From contig NZ_JANARS010000011.1 in NCBI RefSeq assembly GCF_024199985.1, positions 62,001 through 126,000 on the forward strand: DNA of 64,000 nucleotides. Direction: 5' to 3'. The translations under genes and the position numbers were made by a program. Shown in pieces: positions 58,606-64,000 of the stretch. This stretch comes from Nocardioides pinisoli (GTDB lineage Bacteria > Actinomycetota > Actinomycetes > Propionibacteriales > Nocardioidaceae). Positions within the stretch are counted from its first letter, which is position 1. Each line of letters opens with the position of its first letter. The notes beneath the pieces were generated by a model, which saw only the letters and a list, made by a program, of their open reading frames with translations, was not told where the DNA came from and did no database searches.

Positions 58606-59976
58606 TCACGCCGGGCGCGTCCGCGACGCGGCCAGCACGCCGAGCACCGCGGCGAGCGCGGCGAAGGTGAAGACCGTGAGGAACGGGTCGAGGTCCTGCC
58701 GCTCGGCGGCCGCGAACGCCGCGCCGGCCACGGACAGCGCGAGCGCGGCGCCGAGCGAGTCGGCGACGGTCAGCGCGGAGGAGTTGAAGCCGCGGTCGCG
58801 GTCGGTCGAGGCCTCGAGCATCGCCACCCCGGTCCTCGGGTAGGCGAAGCCCATCCCGGCGCCGGCCAGGACGTACGCCGCCGCAGGCAGGACGGCCGAC
58901 GGGCTCGCGCCGGCGTCGTGGGCCAGCACGTTGGCGGCGAGTGCCGTCAGACCCGTGAGCACCAGGCTGGTGCCGATCACCATCGCCCGGGTGTGCGAGA
59001 CCCGGCTGCCGAGCCGCGACTGCACCTGGCTCGCGCTCGCCCACACCACGCCGACGCAGGTCAGCGCGATGCCTGCCCGGCCGGGGGACAGGCCCCAGTG
59101 CTCCTGCAGGACGTAGACGATGTAGGCCTCGGCGCAGAAGAAGGTCGCGGCGAGGAGACCACGGGTCGCGACCACGGACGGCAACCCGCGACGCAGGGTG
59201 CGGCTGCCGGGCGGCAGCAGGCGGCCCAGCGAGACCCACACACCCGCGAGGGCCGCGAGGGCGCCGACCGCGGCGACCCCGCGGGCGGAGCCGACGAGCT
59301 CCAGCACCAGGACCGCCACGGCCCCGAGCGCCGCCCACCACAGGCGGGAGACGGGCGTGTCGGTGCCCTCGGCGTGCGGCTCGAGGCCGCGGAGCGCGGG
59401 CGCCAGCAGCACGAGGGCGAGGGCGACCAGGGCGACCGCGCCGAGGAAGACCCAGCGCCAGCTCCACACATCGGCCACGAGCGCGGCGACGCCGGGGCCG
59501 AACAGGGCGGGCAGGACCCACGCCGCGGCGAACGAGGCGAAGACCGCGGGCCGGAGCGTGGCCGGGAAGACGAGGCCGACGACGACGTACAAGCCGACCG
59601 TCAGGGCCCCGCCACCGAGCCCCTGCAGGACCCGGCCGACGAGCAGCACCTCCATCGACGGCGCCGCCCCGCACACGAGCAGCCCGGCCGAGAAGAGCGC
59701 CATCGACGCGAGCAGCGGCACCACCGGCCCGGTGCGGTCGCTCCACATGCCCGCGGCGACCATGCCGACGACCCCGCTGGCCAGCGGCGCGGCGAAGGCG
59801 AGGGCGTAGAGGTCGAGCCCGTCGAGGTCGCGCGCGACGGTGGGCATCACGGTGGCCACGGCCATCGCCTCGAACGCGACGAAGGCGATCAGGCCGAACA
59901 TCGCGACGGTCGTGGCCGCGTAGGCGGGGGAGAGGATGCGCTCGCGCGGCTCGGCGGAGGGCGGGCTGGTCGTCAC
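58606..59976 (-). CDS. MFS transporter (drug-exporter type)
   Basis: A 456-residue membrane protein with about 12-14 helices. It has the SDRTGPVVPLLASM loop 2-3 motif and LVGRVLQGLGGGALTVGLYVVVGLVFPATLRP around helices 4-5, typical of the DHA1/DHA2 drug:H+ antiporters. Substrate unknown. The GTG at 59976 is chosen because a TACCGT -10 ends 7 bases before it. It diverges from the third LLM gene; 88 bases separate the starts. Confidence 0.87.
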   Translation of the reverse strand: MTTSPPSAEPRERILSPAYAATTVAMFGLIAFVAFEAMAVATVMPTVARDLDGLDLYALAFAAPLASGVVGMVAAGMWSDRTGPVVPLLASMALFSAGLLVCGAAPSMEVLLVGRVLQGLGGGALTVGLYVVVGLVFPATLRPAVFASFAAAWVLPALFGPGVAALVADVWSWRWVFLGAVALVALALVLLAPALRGLEPHAEGTDTPVSRLWWAALGAVAVLVLELVGSARGVAAVGALAALAGVWVSLGRLLPPGSRTLRRGLPSVVATRGLLAATFFCAEAYIVYVLQEHWGLSPGRAGIALTCVGVVWASASQVQSRLGSRVSHTRAMVIGTSLVLTGLTALAANVLAHDAGASPSAVLPAAAYVLAGAGMGFAYPRTGVAMLEASTDRDRGFNSSALTVADSLGAALALSVAGAAFAAAERQDLDPFLTVFTFAALAAVLGVLAASRTRPA

Positions 59977-59983
59977 TGGTCCG

Positions 59984-59989
59984 ACGGTA
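59984..59989 (-). promoter_or_regulatory. -10 hexamer TACCGT, leaderless promoter of the MFS gene
   Basis: Reading leftward, TACCGT ends 7 bases before the GTG at 59976. Confidence 0.6.
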
Positions 59990-60064
59990 GGACCTCACGT
60001 GCACTCGAGGCCAACCCGTCGATGCCGTCGGAATAACGAACCACGTGCTGACGCTGCACGGACA

Positions 60065-61111
60065 GTGACTGCTCTCTCCGTCGACCTGTCCGTGCTCGAC
60101 CTCGTCCCCGTCCGCAGCGACCAGACCACGGGTGATGCCATCGCCGCCTCGCGGGGCCTCGCGCAGGTCGCCGACGAGCTCGGCTACCGCCGCTACTGGG
60201 TCGCGGAGCACCACAACATGCCGGCCGTGGCCGCGACCAACCCGCCGGTCCTCATCGCCATGCTGGCCTCGGCCACCGAGCGGATCCGCGTCGGGTCGGG
60301 CGGCGTCATGCTGCCCAACCACGCACCGCTCGTGGTGGCCGAGCAATTCGCGCTGCTCGAGGCCGCCTTCCCCGGCCGCATCGACCTCGGCATCGGCCGG
60401 GCGCCCGGCACCGACCCGCTCACCAGGTACGTCCTGCGCGGGGGCAGTGCCGAGTCCGCCGACGACGCCGTGGCGAAGTTCCCCGACTACGTCGAGGACA
60501 TCCGCACCCTGATGACGACCGACGGCGTCGAGCTGCAGGTCGGACCGCGCCGGCAGCCGCTGCGGGCCACGCCGTCGGCCCGCACGGTCGCCGACATGTG
60601 GCTGCTGGGGTCGTCGGACTACTCCGCGCGCCTGGCCGCCGAGAAGGGCCTGCCCTACGTCTTCGCGCACCACTTCTCGGGCGAGGGCACCGGCGTCGCG
60701 CTCGACCTCTACCGCTCGTCCTACCGCCCCTCGCCGGAGTACCCGGAGCCGCGGACCTTCCTCACCGTCAACGCCGTCGTCGCCGAGACCGAGGAGGAGG
60801 CGCGCCGCCGGGCGCTGCCCAACGTGCAGCAGATGATCGCCCTGCGCACCGGTGCGCCGCTGCACCCGCAGCGGCTCGTCGAGGAGGCCGAGGCCGCCGA
60901 GATGACCGACGACCAGCGCTCCTTCGGCGACGCGATGGCGCGGCGCTGGATCGTCGGCGCGCCCGACCATGCCCGCGCCCGCATCGAGGAGCTCGCGAGC
61001 GAGCACGGCGTCGACGAGGTGATGGTGCACCCCGTCGCGGGCGCCGCGGCCGGGACGGACGTACGCACCTCACCTGCGCGCGAGGAGACGCTGCGGCTCC
61101 TCGCGGGCTGA
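60065..61111 (+). CDS. LLM class flavin-dependent oxidoreductase, MsnO8-like
   Basis: A 348-residue luciferase-like TIM barrel. LSVLDLVPVRSDQTTGDAIAAS at the N-terminus, YWVAEHHNMPAVAATNPPVLIAMLASATERIRVGSGGVMLPNHAPLVVAEQFALLEAAFPGRIDLGIGRAPGTDP and FAHHFSG are the MsnO8/MmcJ-like pattern. The substrate is unknown; these proteins use reduced FMN or F420. The GTG at 60065 is chosen because it gives the family start; there is no clear ribosome site, and a TAACGA box lies about 25 bases upstream. It is not in the same transcript as the ssu-type cluster. Confidence 0.85.
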   Translation: MTALSVDLSVLDLVPVRSDQTTGDAIAASRGLAQVADELGYRRYWVAEHHNMPAVAATNPPVLIAMLASATERIRVGSGGVMLPNHAPLVVAEQFALLEAAFPGRIDLGIGRAPGTDPLTRYVLRGGSAESADDAVAKFPDYVEDIRTLMTTDGVELQVGPRRQPLRATPSARTVADMWLLGSSDYSARLAAEKGLPYVFAHHFSGEGTGVALDLYRSSYRPSPEYPEPRTFLTVNAVVAETEEEARRRALPNVQQMIALRTGAPLHPQRLVEEAEAAEMTDDQRSFGDAMARRWIVGAPDHARARIEELASEHGVDEVMVHPVAGAAAGTDVRTSPAREETLRLLAG

Positions 61112-61132
61112 GCCGACGTCAGCCCACGACGG

Positions 61133-61528
61133 TCAGTGCCGCTCCTCGAGCCCGACGGACTGGCGCAGGCTCTCCGCGGCCTCGCGCAGGGCGGGGTCGT
61201 CGGCCGCCCGTGAGTCCATCAGGGCCGCCAGGGCCTCGGCCAGCACGTTGAGCTTCTCCTGCATGGCCTCGGTGTTGCGCCGGCCGGCGTTCTCCAGCAG
61301 CACCAGCAGCAGCAGCGAGAGCACCGCGCCGAAGGTGTGGATGGCGAGCTCCCACTTGGTGGTGCTCTTCCAGAACGGGTAGCTCGCCGCCCAGATGACG
61401 ACGACCGCGACGACGACCGCGAAGAACGGCGCCCGGCTGATCACCTTCGTCGACAGCTCGACGAACCGTTCGAACGGGTCGAGCCCGTCGTTCTGCTTCC
61501 GGCTCTTCGCCGCGTCGGTGCGCTCCAT
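61133..61528 (-). CDS. Low-affinity iron permease family small membrane protein
   Basis: 131 residues with two membrane helices (about 34-52 and 62-82) bracketing WKSTTKWELAIHTFGAVLS, a signature of the PF04120 (Fet4-like) family, and a cytosolic helical tail. Bacterial members are short and their iron-transport activity is unproven. The ATG at 61528 is set by the TAGGTT -10 ending 6 bases upstream. It lies just downstream of the response regulator gene, in the same direction. Confidence 0.85.
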   Translation of the reverse strand: MERTDAAKSRKQNDGLDPFERFVELSTKVISRAPFFAVVVAVVVIWAASYPFWKSTTKWELAIHTFGAVLSLLLLVLLENAGRRNTEAMQEKLNVLAEALAALMDSRAADDPALREAAESLRQSVGLEERH

Positions 61529-61534
61529 GGACGG

Positions 61535-61540
61535 AACCTA
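61535..61540 (-). promoter_or_regulatory. -10 hexamer TAGGTT, leaderless promoter overlapping a stop codon
   Basis: The leftward TAGGTT ends 6 bases before the ATG at 61528. Its first three bases are the TAG stop codon of the response regulator (61540-61538). Confidence 0.65.
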
Positions 61541-62194
61541 GCCCCTGCCGAGCCCCGCGTCGCGGGCCCGGATGATGACGTCGGCGCGGTCGGTGGCCTG
61601 GAGCTTGGCCAGGATGCTGGTGATGTTGTTGCGGATCGTCTTGGGCGAGAGGAACAGCTCCTGCGCGATCTGGCCGTTGGAGCGGCCGGCCGCGATGAGG
61701 TCGAGCACCTCGGTCTCGCGCTCGGTGAGCTCGGGGAAGGGACGCTCGGGCCGCGTCGCCGGGGCGAGCACCTCCGCGATGCGCGCCGCCAGGGAGGCGC
61801 CGAAGACCACGCCGCCGGCGTGGACGGTGGAGACGGCCCGCACGATCTCGTCCTGCTCGGCCCCCTTGCGGAGGTAGCCGCGCGCCCCCGCCCGCAGCGC
61901 CGACAGCACGGTGCCGTCGTCCTCGCCCATCGTGAGCACCAGGACTCCGATCCCGGGCTGCGCGGCGACCACCGCACGCGTCGCCTCGATGCCGTTGAGC
62001 CCGGGCATCTGCACGTCCATGATCACGACGTCGGGGCGGTGCTCGGCAGCCAGTGCGACCGCCTCGGCCCCGTCGGCCGCGCGGGCGACGACCTCGATGC
62101 CGGGCAGCGGGTCGAGCAGCGAGGCCAGCCCGTCGCGGTAGACCGGGTGGTCGTCGGCGATCAGCAGCCGGATCGGACTGGTCGGATCGGTCAT
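61538..62194 (-). CDS. LuxR-family (NarL-type) response regulator
   Basis: 218 residues. Receiver domain 1-125 with the acidic pocket in LLIADDHPVY (about 10-17), phospho-acceptor Asp in VVIMDVQMPG (about 58) and Lys in LRKGA (about 108). A LuxR-type helix-turn-helix (about 150-210: LTERETEVLDLIAAGRSNGQIAQELFLSPKTIRNNI) binds DNA. The ATG at 62194 overlaps the kinase stop (ATGA), so it is the output partner of the upstream kinase. Target genes are unknown; the adjacent iron-permease gene is a candidate only by position. Confidence 0.92.
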   Translation of the reverse strand: MTDPTSPIRLLIADDHPVYRDGLASLLDPLPGIEVVARAADGAEAVALAAEHRPDVVIMDVQMPGLNGIEATRAVVAAQPGIGVLVLTMGEDDGTVLSALRAGARGYLRKGAEQDEIVRAVSTVHAGGVVFGASLAARIAEVLAPATRPERPFPELTERETEVLDLIAAGRSNGQIAQELFLSPKTIRNNITSILAKLQATDRADVIIRARDAGLGRG

Positions 62195-64000
62195 CGGGTG
62201 GCCCCCTCGTCGTCGTGCCCAGTGTCGGTGACGTGGCCGCCGTAGGGCAGCACCGCGCGCACGGTCGTACCACCGCCCTCCGGGCACACCACCTCGCAGC
62301 GGCCGCCGAGCTCCTCGGCCCGCTCGCGCAGCGACAGCAGGCCCACGCCCGCGGTCACGTCCTCCGCGATGCCGCGACCGTCGTCGGCGACGACGACCGT
62401 GAGCGCCGCCGGCCCGGCCTCGAGGCACACGTCGACGTGGCTCGCGCCGGCGTGCTTCACCACGTTGGTCAGCGCCTCGGACACGATCCGGTAGGCCGCG
62501 ACCTCCACGGCCGCGGGCAGTCCGGTGGTCCCGTCGGCGCGGACGCTGACGTCGACCTCGGACCGCACCCGCTCGGCCTGCTGTCGCACGGCGGCCTCGA
62601 GGCCGAGGTCGTCGAGGGCGGGCGGGCGGAGGTCGTGCACGAGGCGGCGTACGTCGTCGAGGGCCTCGCCGACCTCCGTGCGGGCCACGGCCACCAGCTC
62701 GCGGGCGCGGTCCGGGTCGGCCTCGATCGCGTTGCCGGCGGCCTGCAGCCGGAGGGCGACTCCGCCGAGGGCGGGGCCGAGGCCGTCGTGCAGGTCGCGC
62801 CGGATGCGCCGACGGTCGTCCTCGCGGCCGAGGACGAGGCGCTCGCGGCTCTCCTGCAGCTCGGTGGCCAGCAGCCGGGCGCGGATCGCGACGGCCGCTT
62901 GGCGGACGAGGTCGACGAGCAGGCCCTGGTCGCGGGGGGACAGCATCGAGCGGTAGCCCTGGGCGGGGAGCACGAGCCGGCCGATGCGCTCGTCCTGGTA
63001 GGCGATGTCGATCTCCTGGACCTCCGCGGGCGGGGTTCCGTGGGAGGCGGACAGCAGGCCGCCGTCGGGGGTGATGACCTCGACCCGGACGTGGCGGACC
63101 TTGAAGGTGTCCGCCACCGCGGACGCGAGCGCCGGGAGCTGCTCGTCGACGGTCCCGATGGTCTCCAGCCGGGCCGCGAGCGCCGACACGGCGCCGTACC
63201 GGTCGCTGCGTCGCCCCAGCAGCAGGCGGTGGACGAGCCCGCCGAGCCAGGCGCGCAGCGGCCCGTAGACGACGATGGCCAGCACGAGCACGACCAGCGT
63301 GACGTCGCGCTGGTCGAGCCGGTCGCCGAGCAGCGCCGTGCCCGCGGCCAGCACGGCGAGGTCGACCGCGACGACGATCGCCGCGACGACCGCGGTGGTG
63401 AGGGTCCAGGCGACGAGGGCGTCGACGTCGCCGAGCCCGGGTCGCAGCAGCCCGATGGCCACCGAGACCGCGAGGGCGGCGACGGCGAGGTCGAGGAGGA
63501 CGGTGGTGACCGCTCCGCCGACGGCGAGCGTGACGGCCGCCAGGACCATCAGCACGCACATGATCCCGGCCCACAGCAGCCACCTCAGCTGCGTACGCTC
63601 CGCCGCCGCGGCCTGCCGGTGCCGCGCCCAGACCAGCCCGACCGCCGCGACGACCGAGCCGAGCGTCAGCACCTGCGCTCCGCGCAGCATGGCCTCGGCC
63701 GTGTCGTCGGACCACGGGAAGGGCACGACCTCGGTGGACCCGACCGGCTCGCCGGCGGCGAAGACCACCGAGTCGGGAGCGAGCAGCAGCATGACCGGCA
63801 GCGCCAGCGACGCGAGGACGACACCGGTCGCCGCCGTCCGCCACGTGCCCGTCAGCAGGCGACCGGTGGGGTAGAGCAGCAGCAGCGCCACCAGCCCGGA
63901 GAGCAGGAGCGCTCCCACGCGCGCGACGAACCAGTAGGCGAGGTCTGTGCCGGGGAGGCCGTTGGCGAGGCTGTAGGAGATCCAGCTGTCGAGGGCGCCG
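62191..64000 (-). CDS. Sensor histidine kinase (NarL/HisKA_3 family), N-terminus cut by window edge
   Basis: The frame remains open to base 64000, so at least 602 residues are visible and the start lies outside. It has about six to eight membrane helices, a GAF-like region (about 200-320 from the window edge), HisKA_3 with the phospho-acceptor H-box RRIRRDLHDGLGPALGG, and a HATPase domain (NVVKHAG N-box, DDGRGI and GVGLLSLRERAEELGG). Membrane-inserted kinases of this type sense envelope or redox state. It transcribes leftward with the response regulator. A GTG at 63918 lies inside a membrane segment, so it is an unlikely start. Confidence 0.9.
   Translation of the reverse strand, partial: GALDSWISYSLANGLPGTDLAYWFVARVGALLLSGLVALLLLYPTGRLLTGTWRTAATGVVLASLALPVMLLLAPDSVVFAAGEPVGSTEVVPFPWSDDTAEAMLRGAQVLTLGSVVAAVGLVWARHRQAAAAERTQLRWLLWAGIMCVLMVLAAVTLAVGGAVTTVLLDLAVAALAVSVAIGLLRPGLGDVDALVAWTLTTAVVAAIVVAVDLAVLAAGTALLGDRLDQRDVTLVVLVLAIVVYGPLRAWLGGLVHRLLLGRRSDRYGAVSALAARLETIGTVDEQLPALASAVADTFKVRHVRVEVITPDGGLLSASHGTPPAEVQEIDIAYQDERIGRLVLPAQGYRSMLSPRDQGLLVDLVRQAAVAIRARLLATELQESRERLVLGREDDRRRIRRDLHDGLGPALGGVALRLQAAGNAIEADPDRARELVAVARTEVGEALDDVRRLVHDLRPPALDDLGLEAAVRQQAERVRSEVDVSVRADGTTGLPAAVEVAAYRIVSEALTNVVKHAGASHVDVCLEAGPAALTVVVADDGRGIAEDVTAGVGLLSLRERAEELGGRCEVVCPEGGGTTVRAVLPYGGHVTDTGHDDEGATR

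Overview
The window is chromosomal DNA from a very GC-rich actinobacterium. A type VII (ESX) secretion locus, a WhiB protein, a LprG/P55-type lipoprotein-transporter pair, PonA2- and Get3/ArsA-type neighbours arranged as in mycobacteria, and frequent leaderless genes all fit the class Actinomycetia. A Nocardioides-like member of the Propionibacteriales is my best guess. That placement is inferred from gene content and style, with no database search.

Layout. 1-1.7 kb: three minus-strand ESX-associated genes (a WXG100-like protein, an EspG-like protein and a protein cut by the window edge). 1.9-6.1 kb: a K+/H+ antiporter, a LytR_C envelope protein coupled to a small conserved protein, and a HerA-like ATPase. 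6.4-16.9 kb: the ESX core, with eccC on the minus strand and eccD1, two WXG100 genes, eccD2, eccB and mycP on the plus strand. 16.9-19.4 kb: sugar-nucleotide genes manC and wecB. 19.4-23.7 kb: tRNA-Ser, SRP RNA, then dnaX, ybaB, recR and a DUF5063 gene. 23.8-26.1 kb: lysC-asd, which begins the aspartate pathway to lysine, threonine, methionine and diaminopimelate. 26.2-30.5 kb: two membrane proteins and the lprG-p55 operon. 30.6-38.8 kb: tRNA-Pro, two RibD_C/DHFR-like genes, then metallophosphoesterase, yqeY, ponA2, whiB4 and two ArsA-like ATPases, an envelope/redox neighbourhood resembling Mycobacterium tuberculosis Rv3679-Rv3683. 39-46 kb: one 2317-residue secreted ThuA / sugar-dehydrogenase protein. 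46-51 kb: scoAB and assorted metabolic genes. 51-57.3 kb: a probable organosulfur-scavenging cluster (two flavin monooxygenases, an SsuABC-type transporter and an aldo/keto reductase). 57.4-64 kb: an old yellow enzyme, an MFS exporter, a third luciferase-like monooxygenase, a small iron-permease-family protein and a two-component system whose kinase runs off the end.

Main observations. Two different eccD genes flank the esx pair, and no eccE or eccA is visible. About twelve genes have a TANNNT-type -10 hexamer ending 6-8 bases before the start codon, which implies leaderless mRNAs and fixes several starts. Several convergent gene junctions hold tandem palindromes of different sequence. An exact 80-bp tandem duplication covers the 3' end of one ArsA-like gene. 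Two micro-ORFs fill intergenic gaps and couple to the next gene by ATGA overlap. There is no sign of prophage, insertion sequence, integrase or CRISPR. No gene-free stretch exceeds 300 bases.
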